A DNA stretch of 64,000 nt from an uncultured Ruminococcus sp. (GCA_904377845.1 CAJFGR010000003.1:62001-126000); one strand, 5' to 3'; positions 17,703-26,044 are shown, numbered from the stretch's first letter. Notes: a model not told the origin generated them from the sequence alone. A program made the numbers and translations.

Positions 17703-18926
17703 ATGGACAGACAAACAGACGTGGTCATCGTAGGGACAGGAGCTGCCGGACTTTTTGCAGCTCTCAGTCTTCCGAGGGACAAGGAGATTATCATTATTAC
17801 AAAGAAAGACGCTGAGAGCAGTGATTCGTTTCTGGCTCAGGGCGGCATCTGTGTGCTCAGGGATGAATCGGATTATGACAGTTATTTTGAGGACACGATG
17901 CGGGCCGGACATTATGAGAACCGGAAGGAATCCGTGGACATTATGATCCGGAGCTCAAGAGAAATCATAAAGGAACTGATCGGATATGGTGTCAGGTTCG
18001 CACGCAGGCCGGAAAAAGAGGCAGAGGAGCCGGAAAACTTTCTCGACAGTTATGCGTTTACAAGGGAAGGGGCGCACTCCAAGCCGCGTATTCTGTTCCA
18101 TGAGGATGTGACGGGAAAAGAAATTACGGGAAAACTGCTGGAACAGGTGCGTTCTCTTGAAAATGTCACTATCATGGAGTATACTACCATGACAGACATT
18201 ATTGTAGAGGACGGCAGGTGCGCCGGTATTACTGCGGAAGATGAACAGGGGAATACCATGCGTCTCTGGGCGCCTGATACGATTCTGGCCAGCGGAGGGA
18301 TCGGAGGACTCTATGAGCATTCCACAAATTACCCGCACCTTACAGGGGATGCGGTCCGCATAGCGAAGCAACACGGAATACGTCTGGAACATCTGGACTA
18401 TGTGCAGATCCATCCGACTACATTATATTCGAAAAAGCCGGGGAGAAGATTTCTCATCTCCGAGTCTGTCAGAGGCGAGGGAGCCATTCTGCTGGATAAA
18501 AACGGAAGACGTTTTACCGATGAGCTGCAGCCCCGCGACGTGGTGACGGCGGCTATCCGGAAGCAGATGGAAAAGGACGGCACGGATCATGTCTGGCTGT
18601 CGATGGAGCGGATCGATAAGGATACGATCCTCAGACATTTTCCTAATATATATGAACACTGTCTGGAAGAGGGCTATGACGTGACCAGGGACTGGATACC
18701 GGTAGTGCCTGCCCAGCATTATTTTATGGGCGGCATCTGGGTGGACAGCGACAGCCGTACTTCTATGGAGCATTTGTTTGCAGCAGGCGAGACAAGCTGC
18801 AACGGAGTACACGGAGCCAACCGGCTTGCAAGCAATTCCCTTCTGGAGAGCATGGTATTTGCCAGAAGAGCGGCACAGAAGATCACGGCAGATCAGGACG
18901 GACAGCACAGCAGTACAGTTCAGTAA
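17703..18926 (+). CDS. nadB: L-aspartate oxidase, short form
   Basis: A 407-residue flavoprotein of the succinate dehydrogenase/fumarate reductase family that oxidises L-aspartate to iminoaspartate for NadA. The FAD-binding VVIVGTGAAGLFAAL is at the N-terminus. FLAQGGICV, the substrate-site TREGAHSKPRILF and GANRLASNSLLESMVFA are present. The C-terminal helical domain of the E. coli enzyme (about 540 residues) is missing; the chain stops soon after the SNSLLE motif, as in many clostridia. ATG 17703 is preferred because GAGGAGAG lies just before it and because a GC-rich inverted repeat occupies 17645-17671. In anaerobes fumarate is the likely electron acceptor (inference). Confidence 0.93.
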   Translation: MDRQTDVVIVGTGAAGLFAALSLPRDKEIIIITKKDAESSDSFLAQGGICVLRDESDYDSYFEDTMRAGHYENRKESVDIMIRSSREIIKELIGYGVRFARRPEKEAEEPENFLDSYAFTREGAHSKPRILFHEDVTGKEITGKLLEQVRSLENVTIMEYTTMTDIIVEDGRCAGITAEDEQGNTMRLWAPDTILASGGIGGLYEHSTNYPHLTGDAVRIAKQHGIRLEHLDYVQIHPTTLYSKKPGRRFLISESVRGEGAILLDKNGRRFTDELQPRDVVTAAIRKQMEKDGTDHVWLSMERIDKDTILRHFPNIYEHCLEEGYDVTRDWIPVVPAQHYFMGGIWVDSDSRTSMEHLFAAGETSCNGVHGANRLASNSLLESMVFARRAAQKITADQDGQHSSTVQ

Positions 18927-18950
18927 TGTAGAAGAAAGAGGGGAACAGAC

Positions 18951-19805
18951 ATGAATAAAATTACAATGAGGCTTCAGGCGGATCACCTGATCCTTGAAGC
19001 GTTAAAAGAGGATATATCAAGTGAGGATGTAAGCACCAATGCGGTGATGAAAGAAGCGGCGGCAGGCGAAGTGGATCTGATCTGCAAGCAGGACGGGATC
19101 ATCGCCGGGCTGGAGGTGTTCGGGAGAGTGTTCGAACTGCTGGATCCGGATACGAAGACAGAATTCTACTGTAAGGACGGGGATGAGGTAAAAGCCGGGC
19201 AGCTGATGGGAAAGGTAAGGGGCGATATCCGCGTCCTTCTCTCCGGCGAGAGAACCGCGCTTAATTATCTTCAGCGAATGAGCGGGATCGCGACTTATAC
19301 ACATTCTGTTGCGGAGCTCTTAAAGGGCGGCAGGACAAAGCTTCTGGACACGAGAAAGACCACTCCGAACATGAGGATATTTGAAAAATATGCAGTGCGT
19401 GTGGGCGGCGGATATAATCACAGATATAATCTGTCCGACGGTGTGCTGTTAAAGGACAATCACATCGGGGCAGCAGGCGGAGTGGCCCGGGCGGTGAAGA
19501 TGGCGAAGGAGTACGCGCCGTTTGTCCGGAAGATTGAAGTTGAGGTGGAGAACCTTGATATGGTCCGCGAGGCTGTGGAAGCGGGAGCGGATATTATCAT
19601 GCTTGACAATATGTCGCCGGATGAGATGCGTGAAGCGCTCCGCATCATCGACGGACGGGCAGAAACAGAGTGCTCCGGAAATGTGACAAAAGAAAATATA
19701 GCCCGGCTGACAGAGCTCGGCGTGGACTATATTTCCAGCGGAGCATTGACACATTCTGCATCTATACTTGACATTTCAATGAAAAACCTTCATGCTGTTT
19801 GTTGA
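18951..19805 (+). CDS. nadC: Nicotinate-nucleotide diphosphorylase (carboxylating)
   Basis: A 284-residue quinolinate phosphoribosyltransferase. It uses PRPP to turn quinolinate into nicotinate mononucleotide and CO2. Diagnostic stretches are LKEDISSEDVSTNAV, GERTALNYLQRMSGIAT, LDTRKTTPNMR, GGGYNHRYNLSDGVLLKDNHI, and the C-terminal IMLDNMSPDEMREAL and DYISSGALTHS. Full length. ATG 18951 follows AAAGAGGGG. It lies 24 nt after nadB. The downstream niaR start is 14 nt after the stop. Confidence 0.96.
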   Translation: MNKITMRLQADHLILEALKEDISSEDVSTNAVMKEAAAGEVDLICKQDGIIAGLEVFGRVFELLDPDTKTEFYCKDGDEVKAGQLMGKVRGDIRVLLSGERTALNYLQRMSGIATYTHSVAELLKGGRTKLLDTRKTTPNMRIFEKYAVRVGGGYNHRYNLSDGVLLKDNHIGAAGGVARAVKMAKEYAPFVRKIEVEVENLDMVREAVEAGADIIMLDNMSPDEMREALRIIDGRAETECSGNVTKENIARLTELGVDYISSGALTHSASILDISMKNLHAVC

Positions 19806-19819
19806 GAGGAGGAGACCTG

Positions 19820-20344
19820 ATGACAGGGGCAGACAGAAGGAGTGCAATCGTGGAGCAGATCAGAAACAGTTCTGCTCCAGTATCAGGCAGGGCACTTGCC
19901 GTTGCGTTTGACGTGAGCAGGCAGGTGATCGTACAGGATATCGCGCTGATCCGTGCAGCGGGATATGATATTATATCTACAAACAGGGGGTATATTATCA
20001 ATGAACCCCGCTCGGTGAGCCGAGTCTTTAAAGTCAGACATACGGATGCCCAGCTGGAGGAAGAGCTGAACTCTATTGTAGATCTGGGCGGAAACGTGCG
20101 CGATGTAATGGTAAACCACAGGATATACGGAAGGCTGACAGCGGCGCTTAACATTACATCCCGCAGAAAAGTATCCCAGTTTATCACAGATATTGAGAAC
20201 GGCAAATCCAGTCCGCTTAAAAATATTACCTCAGACTATCATTATCATACGGTAGAAGCGGACAGTGAAGAGACGCTGGACATGATTGAAAATATGCTCA
20301 TGGACAAGGGTTTCCTTGTGGAGAGCGGGAAGACGGCAGACTAA
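19820..20344 (+). CDS. niaR: Niacin-responsive transcriptional repressor NiaR
   Basis: A 174-residue regulator (formerly YrxA). An N-terminal HTH_11 winged helix (about 7-60, ALAVAFDVSRQVIVQDIALIR) is followed by a 3H domain (about 75-170). The three metal/niacin-site histidines include those in VMVNHRIYG and DYHYHTVEADS. It represses NAD synthesis or niacin uptake genes when nicotinic acid is bound. ATG 19820 follows AGGAGGAG. As the last gene of the nad operon, behind a NiaR box at 16617-16639, it is probably autoregulated. Confidence 0.94.
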   Translation: MTGADRRSAIVEQIRNSSAPVSGRALAVAFDVSRQVIVQDIALIRAAGYDIISTNRGYIINEPRSVSRVFKVRHTDAQLEEELNSIVDLGGNVRDVMVNHRIYGRLTAALNITSRRKVSQFITDIENGKSSPLKNITSDYHYHTVEADSEETLDMIENMLMDKGFLVESGKTAD

Positions 20345-20370
20345 AGCGTGACAGCAGAAACGGAGTATGT

Positions 20371-20694
20371 ATGGAAGAGATCAGAGCACTGCTGGATGCA
20401 GTTTTAAATATAGAATTTATCCGTGCGGTTATCAGTAATCCGCGGAAGAAAGAGGGCATAATAAAGGTTAAGGTACGCCCTCTCGAAAAGCGGGGGCAGC
20501 TTGTGTTCCAGTTCGAGTCTTTTACGGCAAAACAGGCTTTCCACAGCAATCTGGATAAAAAAGAAGCCGGGGAGAAGTTCATGGAATATGCAGAACAGTT
20601 CCGGCAGATACAGATTGAGACGACCGGTGAGGAATACACTGTACTGATCAGCAAAAAAGGAAAGGCAACGGTCAAAAAAAGCAGAAGAAGGTAA
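20371..20694 (+). CDS. SAM-dependent methyltransferase, N-terminal part of a frameshifted gene
   Basis: A 107-residue frame (RAVISNPRKKEGIIKVKVRP, FHSNLDKKEAGEKF, YTVLISKKGKATVKK). I believe it is the N-terminal domain of a single methyltransferase whose catalytic domain is encoded by the frame at 20754-21566. The frame stops (TAA 20692-20694) just after a run of seven A at 20674-20680. One extra A there would give ...VKKKQKKVK..., which reads straight into the downstream frame. ATG 20371 follows CGGAG. Could be a true pseudogene, a phase-variable gene, a recoded gene, or a sequencing error. Confidence 0.7.
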   Translation: MEEIRALLDAVLNIEFIRAVISNPRKKEGIIKVKVRPLEKRGQLVFQFESFTAKQAFHSNLDKKEAGEKFMEYAEQFRQIQIETTGEEYTVLISKKGKATVKKSRRR

Positions 20695-20753
20695 AGACCC
20701 GGCAGGCAGATCTCTCACATAACCGGAAGAAGCACTATATTCTGGAGGAAGGC

Positions 20754-21566
20754 GTGCCTGTCCCTTTCCTGCAGGATCTGGGAGTTATGACAGAGGACGG
20801 AAGGATTGTGAAGACGCGGACGGACAAATTCCGTCAGATCAACCGTTTCCTGGAATTTATCGAAGATATACTGCCGCGGCTCGATAGAGAGCGGGAACTT
20901 ACGATACTTGATTTCGGGTGCGGAAAGTCCTATCTTACCTTTGCTATGTATTATTACCTTCATGAGCTGAAGGGATATGATATCCGGATTATCGGTCTGG
21001 ATCTGAAGGAGGACGTAATTGAACACTGCGGAAAACTGGCGGAGAAATACGGCTATGAAAAGCTGACGTTTCTAGCAGGTGATATCGCGGATTACACCGG
21101 AACAGACCATGTGGATATGGTTGTCACTCTCCACGCCTGTGATACGGCGACAGATTATGCACTTTCCAAGGCAGTGGGCTGGCAGGCGGAAGTAATCCTT
21201 TCAGTGCCGTGCTGTCAGCACGAATTAAACGGACAGCTCTCCGGATCCTCAGGTGGGAAAAATCTTGCCCCGGTTCTGGATTACGGCCTTCTGCGTGAAC
21301 GGTTTGCAGCCCTTGTCACAGACGGGCTCAGGGCAAAATACCTGGAGAGCTCCGGTTATGAGACGCAGGTGCTTGAATTTATCGATATGGAACACACGCC
21401 GAAAAACATTCTGCTGCGGGCAGTGCGCAGAGATGCGGACCCCGGAAAAGCACCGGACAGAAGAAAAGCAGAGCAGGCAGCAGAGGATATCAGAAAATGT
21501 GAAGAATTTCTGCAGGCAGATCTGACACTGGGACGCCTGCTTTCAGATATAAGGGAGAATAAATAA
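20754..21566 (+). CDS. SAM-dependent methyltransferase, catalytic part of a frameshifted gene
   Basis: A 270-residue class I methyltransferase. Motif I is ILDFGCGKSYLTFAM, motif II LIGLDLK-type (RIIGLDLKED), then LAGDIADYTGTDHVDMVVTLHACDTATD; SVPCCQHELN is a signature of this cytosolic methyltransferase family. The coding frame is open upstream of the GTG at 20754 to at least about 20634. It encodes the expected HNRKKHYILEEG just before GVPVPFLQDLG, so GTG 20754 is probably not the natural start. GGAGGAAGG before GTG could still allow reinitiation. The methyl acceptor is unknown. Confidence 0.75.
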   Translation: MPVPFLQDLGVMTEDGRIVKTRTDKFRQINRFLEFIEDILPRLDRERELTILDFGCGKSYLTFAMYYYLHELKGYDIRIIGLDLKEDVIEHCGKLAEKYGYEKLTFLAGDIADYTGTDHVDMVVTLHACDTATDYALSKAVGWQAEVILSVPCCQHELNGQLSGSSGGKNLAPVLDYGLLRERFAALVTDGLRAKYLESSGYETQVLEFIDMEHTPKNILLRAVRRDADPGKAPDRRKAEQAAEDIRKCEEFLQADLTLGRLLSDIRENK

Positions 21567-21568
21567 GA

Positions 21569-23998
21569 ATGAAGAAAAGAGCCATCAAAGCGGGAGTGCT
21601 GATTCTTGTGTTTATTGCGGCGCTTGTAATCAGCAGTATAGTCATAAACAGCGGAACGGACGATGAGATTGTGGATATGGGGGCGCCTACTCTCCCCAGA
21701 GTCTCATTTACTGTAGGCGGAACAGAGGTGAATCCGCTTTTCGGGTATGTACAGGATATGGATATTACTGCCATGCGGGATACGATTACACCGTTGAATG
21801 CAGACGGCTCTTTGTCTGTCAATATTGAAGAAAACAATAATGACATAACCACTGTTAAATATGAGGTATATTCGCTGGACGGAAAAGATAAGTACACGGA
21901 GGGGGAAGCGGAGGTGCCCGGGGAAGATGAAGCAGTGAATCTGAGACTTGGAAGTGCTATTTCCGGCGATGTGCGGGAGGCCGTGCTTAAGATTATCCTC
22001 ACGGTCGGCGACGATTCCGTGAGTTACTATACGAGAGTAGCAATGCCTACAGACCTGGCTACATCCAGATGTCTGGAGTACGCGCTGGATTTTCATGATA
22101 AGGCGATCAATAAGACCGGAACCGAAGATCTGCAGAGTCATCTTGAACCGAATGAAGAGAGTGATAATACAACATATCAGACAGTGAATATCCATTCTGA
22201 TATTACGCACGTACAGTGGGGGGACCTGCAGCCGGAGATTGTCGGGGACGTAGAGTGGAGCATCAAGGAGAGCAACACGGTCTATACGTCTATTCTCGCA
22301 AAATACCAGGTGTCGTGCCAGGACGAAAACGGCGGGGCAGCTCTCTATAATGTAAAAGAGTTTTTCCGCGTGCGGTTTCTTGTAGATACGATCTATCTGC
22401 TGGATTACAACAGAGACATGGAGCAGATTTTCGAGGGAGCAGAGCAGGATTTTGATGAGAATGGAATCCTGTTCGGAATTACCTCTCAGGATGATATCCA
22501 GTACGAGACGAACAGCGATGAGTCTGCCGTGGCGTTTGTGCAGGAGAGGAATCTCTGGCTCTATAATGTGAATAAAGACGAACTGACGGAGATATTCAGT
22601 TTCTCTGATCAGGAGGGGCGCGATATGCGCAGCAAGAATGACCAGCACGCGGTGCGCATTATCAGCATGGATGACAACGGCAGTCTGGCTTTTGCTGTGT
22701 ACGGATATATGAACCGTGGTTATCATGAAGGTGAAGTGGGCGTCGGTATCTATTATTTCAGCGCAGATACAAATGAAATCGAAGAGAAAGCATTTATACC
22801 AAGCACCAAATCTTATGCTATTGCAGCAGATGAGCTGGGCAAGATGGTGTATTATAATCACAGTGAATCTATGCTCTATGTACTTGCCGACGGAACATTG
22901 TATCAGATTGACCTTGATAAAGACGAACAGACAGTTCTGGCAGAAGAACTGTCGGAGGATCAGTATGCAGTTTCGGACGACGGGCACCAGATGGCCTATC
23001 AGACATCCGAGGCCCAGATTAGTGTGATGAATCTGAAGAGCGGAGATACTTATACGATCGATGCGGCCGACGGAGAGGGCGTCCGTCCGCTGGGCTTTAT
23101 AAACGGAGATTTCATTTTCGGAAAAGTACGCTCGTCAGATGAGGGCGTGACAGTGTCAGGAGAAGAGATCAGTCCGATGTATGAAATCGAGATACGCAAT
23201 TCCGGAAATAAGACAGAGGCACAGTATTCCTTTACGGATCAGAATATATATACAACGGACATTCTGATCGACGGAAATCTGGTAACACTGAACCGGGTTG
23301 TAAAAAGCGGCGACACTTATAACTCCGCATCTCAGGAATTTATTACCAATAATCAGGAACGCAAAGAGTCAAAGGTATCTCTGGAGAGTTACACAACAGA
23401 TTCGGCAGGAAAACAGGTGCGCATGACATTCGCTGACGGAATAGAAGATGCCGCGCCCGAACTGCTCAAGCCGGGGCAGATCGCTTCAAAGGATCCCCTT
23501 ACCGTCACACTGAGCGGGGGCGACAGCGGAGAAAAATTCTATGTGTACGGTATGGGAGAACTGGTGGCCATATATGACAAAGCGGGATATGCCGTTCAGA
23601 AAGCAAACGAAGTGTCCGGCGTTGTGATCTCGTCAAATCAGGAATATGTATGGGAACGTGGAAACCGTGATCTCGTGTATTCTACAGAGGCGGCAGCGTT
23701 TGCCAAAGAAAGCGGCGAGACTTCGCTTGCAGCCTGCGAACGCTATATGGAGCAGTATGAAGCACATCAGGTGGATCTGACGGGATGCACGCTGGATCAG
23801 GTGCTTTACGTGATCAACCGCGGCTGCCCGGTTATTGCACTGACAGGCACAGATCATGCGGTGCTGCTGACAGGATATACCATGACAGATATTACCTATA
23901 TTGATCCGGATGACGGGGAATCGCATACTGTGGGGCTTGATACAATGGAGAAGCAGACGACAGACAGTGGAAATGTATTTATCGGATATATAAAGTAA
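21569..23998 (+). CDS. Exported/membrane-anchored 809-residue protein of unknown function with a C39-like end
   Basis: Residues 7-29 form one hydrophobic segment (signal anchor). About 45-320 is an extracytoplasmic alpha/beta region and about 330-640 looks like a beta-propeller (repeated LWLYNVNKDELTEI, MLYVLADGTLYQIDLDKDE, ISVMNLKSGDTYTID blades). The end (about 745-800) resembles a C39-type peptidase fold: VLYVINRGCPVIALTG, then DHAVLLTGYT with the conserved His, and YIDPDDGE. The usual N-terminal catalytic Cys of C39 (in a C-xPxS context) is not seen, so the domain may be inactive and ligand-binding. It begins 3 nt after the methyltransferase and is cotranscribed. Related proteins appear to be common in Lachnospiraceae but lack a known role. 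Confidence 0.7.
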   Translation: MKKRAIKAGVLILVFIAALVISSIVINSGTDDEIVDMGAPTLPRVSFTVGGTEVNPLFGYVQDMDITAMRDTITPLNADGSLSVNIEENNNDITTVKYEVYSLDGKDKYTEGEAEVPGEDEAVNLRLGSAISGDVREAVLKIILTVGDDSVSYYTRVAMPTDLATSRCLEYALDFHDKAINKTGTEDLQSHLEPNEESDNTTYQTVNIHSDITHVQWGDLQPEIVGDVEWSIKESNTVYTSILAKYQVSCQDENGGAALYNVKEFFRVRFLVDTIYLLDYNRDMEQIFEGAEQDFDENGILFGITSQDDIQYETNSDESAVAFVQERNLWLYNVNKDELTEIFSFSDQEGRDMRSKNDQHAVRIISMDDNGSLAFAVYGYMNRGYHEGEVGVGIYYFSADTNEIEEKAFIPSTKSYAIAADELGKMVYYNHSESMLYVLADGTLYQIDLDKDEQTVLAEELSEDQYAVSDDGHQMAYQTSEAQISVMNLKSGDTYTIDAADGEGVRPLGFINGDFIFGKVRSSDEGVTVSGEEISPMYEIEIRNSGNKTEAQYSFTDQNIYTTDILIDGNLVTLNRVVKSGDTYNSASQEFITNNQERKESKVSLESYTTDSAGKQVRMTFADGIEDAAPELLKPGQIASKDPLTVTLSGGDSGEKFYVYGMGELVAIYDKAGYAVQKANEVSGVVISSNQEYVWERGNRDLVYSTEAAAFAKESGETSLAACERYMEQYEAHQVDLTGCTLDQVLYVINRGCPVIALTGTDHAVLLTGYTMTDITYIDPDDGESHTVGLDTMEKQTTDSGNVFIGYIK

Positions 23999-24004
23999 GG
24001 CAGC

Positions 24005-24035
24005 AGTTCAGCCCTCGTTTGTCAGGGGCTGAACT
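24005..24035 (+). terminator. Inverted repeat just after the 809-residue protein gene
   Basis: AGTTCAGCCCT pairs with AGGGGCTGAACT around a short loop. No strong T run follows, so this is a weaker candidate than the hairpin at 24072. Confidence 0.5.
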
Positions 24036-24071
24036 CTCATATAACAGAACAGGATCAGGCAGTATATTGAG

Positions 24072-24126
24072 AACGGGCGTGCAGCAGAATGAGAAGTTTT
24101 TCTCATGTGCGGCACGCCCGTTTTTA
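24072..24126 (+). terminator. Rho-independent terminator between convergent genes
   Basis: AACGGGCGTGC pairs with GCACGCCCG(TT). The loop contains a second stem GAGAA-GTTT-TTCTC. The outer stem is followed by TTTTTAT. Confidence 0.85.
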
Positions 24127-24159
24127 TACAGGGAGAATATTATTTTATCAAATTAAGTC

Positions 24160-24660
24160 TTAGGCGCCTGTCTTAAACAGAATCCCTCTGTATCTGTTCA
24201 GCGCTGTATACAGGATCAGTCCAAGTACGCCGCAGGAAATCACTTCTCCGATTCCCACGGTCAGCATCATAAACGGAATCGGAAGCGGCACCATGTAGCC
24301 GTACTTCAGTACAAACGGCACAACGATCATATTTGCAATGATCGGCGGGAGCGGCGCAAGATATTTGCTCTTGTTCCTCAGCATCCATGTAAAAACAGCT
24401 CCGATCAGTGTGGCAAGGCTTCCGAAGATGATATCCGGAAGAATACATCCGCCGAGAATATTACTGATAAGACATCCCAGAAATACACCGGGAATTGCAG
24501 CTGGGGTAAATACCGGAAGAATGGTCAGAGCCTCGGAAATACGGACCTGGACCTCTCCGTAACTGAATGACGCGCCGATAAGAGTCAGCACTACGTAGAT
24601 TGCGGCTATCATAGCCGCCTGTGCTATGAACAGCACTTTGCCTGATTGGTTGTTTTTCAT
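24160..24660 (-). CDS. queT: Queuosine precursor transporter QueT
   Basis: A 166-residue membrane protein of the QueT family (ECF-type substrate-binding component), with five or six membrane segments. Signature stretches are AIYVVLTLIGASFSYGEVQVR, SEALTILPVFTPAAIPGVF and GCLISNILGG. It is thought to import queuine or preQ1 for tRNA queuosine modification, working with a shared ECF energising module encoded elsewhere. ATG at 24660 follows AAAGGAG, which is part of a preQ1-I riboswitch in its leader. That confirms the assignment and indicates translational repression by preQ1. Confidence 0.93.
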   Translation of the reverse strand: MKNNQSGKVLFIAQAAMIAAIYVVLTLIGASFSYGEVQVRISEALTILPVFTPAAIPGVFLGCLISNILGGCILPDIIFGSLATLIGAVFTWMLRNKSKYLAPLPPIIANMIVVPFVLKYGYMVPLPIPFMMLTVGIGEVISCGVLGLILYTALNRYRGILFKTGA

Positions 24661-24671
24661 TTTTCTGTTCT

Positions 24672-24712
24672 CCTTTAGTTTTGTTTTACGAGTGGAAGGT
24701 CTCGAACACTCG
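24672..24712 (-). promoter_or_regulatory. preQ1-I riboswitch controlling queT
   Basis: On the minus strand the leader reads CGAGTG-TTCGAGACCTTC-CACTCG-TAAAACAAAACTAA-AGGAG. P1 is the 6-bp CGAGTG/CACTCG stem. The A-rich ACAAAACTAA tail is the hallmark of preQ1-I. Loop bases CCTT can pair with AAGG of the Shine-Dalgarno to close the H-type pseudoknot. preQ1 binding would therefore hide the queT ribosome binding site. Confidence 0.88.
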
Positions 24713-24721
24713 ATTCATTTA

Positions 24722-24771
24722 ACGCCGGGAATCGGCGGCAAGCCCGATAGACCTTGGTTTTTGCGGGCTTT
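24722..24771 (-). promoter_or_regulatory. Additional structured element upstream of the preQ1-I aptamer
   Basis: Between the promoter and the aptamer the minus strand has AAGCCCG ... CGGGCTT (7 bp, 17-nt loop containing ACCAAGGT) followed at once by GCCG-ATTCC-CGGC. No coding frame spans it. The pairings are visible; any regulatory role is inference. Confidence 0.5.
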
Positions 24772-24783
24772 GCAACGTGGGAT

Positions 24784-24812
24784 AGTATAACATGACATCA
24801 GATGAAAATCAA
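24784..24812 (-). promoter_or_regulatory. Sigma-A promoter of queT
   Basis: On the minus strand TTGATT (24812-24807) and TATACT (24789-24784) are separated by 17 bp. Initiation near 24777 gives a leader of about 115 nt carrying the preQ1-I element. Confidence 0.8.
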
Positions 24813-24846
24813 TAAAAGTTCCAAAAAAGTTCCAAAAGATGCTATA

Positions 24847-25542
24847 TCAGCCTTTAAGCAGTGACTCAATCAGTCTTGAAGCCTCACTCCGGGTAATTGT
24901 CTTCGGATCCCACTTTATGGAAGCGCGTCTTTTGCGGATCAGGTTTTCCAGAAGTGCGATCTGTTTCAATGTAGCAGGCTGTGGCTTTTTTACTCTATAT
25001 GTAAGCTGCACCGGTTTGAAGAGCTTCGGATCTTTGTCCTCAAAATAATGCGCCAGTGTCTGATAGAGTTTGGCGGTTGCCAGCGCATCATGATATGCCC
25101 GGTGGGCGGACTTATTTTCAATATGATAGTAGTCGCACAGGCTTTCGAGGCTTTTAGATTTCAGATCTTTATGTACTTTCTGTGCAATTTTCAGAGTATC
25201 GATTCCCATTTTTTCAAAAGAAAGTCCGTCGGCAGCGGCGCTGCATTTCATAAAGCTGTAATCAAAAGAGACATTATGTCCGATCAGCACATCCTCTTCA
25301 CAGAAGTCAAGAAAATCCGATACGACACTGCATCTGGAGCGGGCACCAGCCACCATTTCGTTGGTAATTCCGGTCAGGGACGTGATCGCAGGGGAGATGG
25401 AAGCAGCCGGCTTTATGAATTCCATGAAGCGTTCGGCTACTTTTCCGTCCCGTACTTTTAGAGCTCCGATTTCTATAATTTCATTTTCGAGCGGATTTAA
25501 TCCCGTGGTTTCGACATCAAATGCGATATATGATTTCAACAT
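24847..25542 (-). CDS. DEDDh 3'-5' exonuclease (DnaQ/PolC epsilon-like)
   Basis: A 231-residue protein. Residues 1-165 form the exonuclease domain with all DEDDh motifs: FDVETTGLNP (ExoI), IGHNVSFDYSF (ExoII) and SAHRAYHDALATA (ExoIII with His). About 185-230 is a small helical region (LENLIRKRRASIKWDP, ITRSEASRLIESLL) of SAP-like or DUF3072-like character. It probably acts in DNA repair or proofreading as a stand-alone nuclease. ATG at 25542 follows AAAAGGAGAATTTG. The neighbouring genes give no further clue. Confidence 0.88.
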   Translation of the reverse strand: MLKSYIAFDVETTGLNPLENEIIEIGALKVRDGKVAERFMEFIKPAASISPAITSLTGITNEMVAGARSRCSVVSDFLDFCEEDVLIGHNVSFDYSFMKCSAAADGLSFEKMGIDTLKIAQKVHKDLKSKSLESLCDYYHIENKSAHRAYHDALATAKLYQTLAHYFEDKDPKLFKPVQLTYRVKKPQPATLKQIALLENLIRKRRASIKWDPKTITRSEASRLIESLLKG

Positions 25543-25657
25543 GACAAATTCTCCTTTTCTCCGCTATTATACTCGAAAAAGCAGGAAAATAACAGAAATG
25601 TTAAAAAAATATCGATAGATAATTCTCTGCCGCACTGTTTAGGACTTTCTCTCTCCC

Positions 25658-25828
25658 CTACAGATAATCTTTCAGTTTTTTCATCAACTCTTCGTCAGTC
25701 CGGATAATTTTCTGCGCCAGGTCGGCAGCCTTTTTGTCTGCCTTATCATACTGGTGTGTCTTTTCCCCCAGAGTTTTGATCCCCATGGTACAGCCATCAA
25801 TAAGAAGCTTTCGCGTCTGTTCATCCAT
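25658..25828 (-). CDS. Small 56-residue helical protein of unknown function
   Basis: A complete short frame on the complement: MDEQTRKLLIDGCTMGIKTL at the start and a lysine-rich end (LMKKLKDYL). ATG 25828 is preceded by CAGGAGGGATTCAAT, a strong ribosome binding site at good spacing. The protein is hydrophilic, charged and predicted helical, with one Cys. It lies between the DEDDh exonuclease gene (same strand, downstream) and coaBC (divergent). I do not recognise a family. Codon use is like that of its neighbours. Confidence 0.75.
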   Translation of the reverse strand: MDEQTRKLLIDGCTMGIKTLGEKTHQYDKADKKAADLAQKIIRTDEELMKKLKDYL

Positions 25829-26044
25829 ATTGAATCCCTCCTGTGATGTTTTTACAGTTATCTTTGTAACAGTTTTTGTATTTTTTTTGATAATATGCGC
25901 GAAATGCGGCAGAATTCAGATGTGATAAATTGATTTTTGGGCTTTCATACCATATAATAAATCCGAACCGGAGCAATCCCGATGCAGATGCGGGATGTTC
26001 ACATTTATAAAGATCGGTTCTAAAAAACAGAAAGGGGGAAGCTT

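Noticed and set aside
24690..24715. GTTCGAGA within the queT leader resembling a tRNA T-loop
   Set aside because: The flanking sequence fits a preQ1-I aptamer and no acceptor, D or anticodon arms are present.
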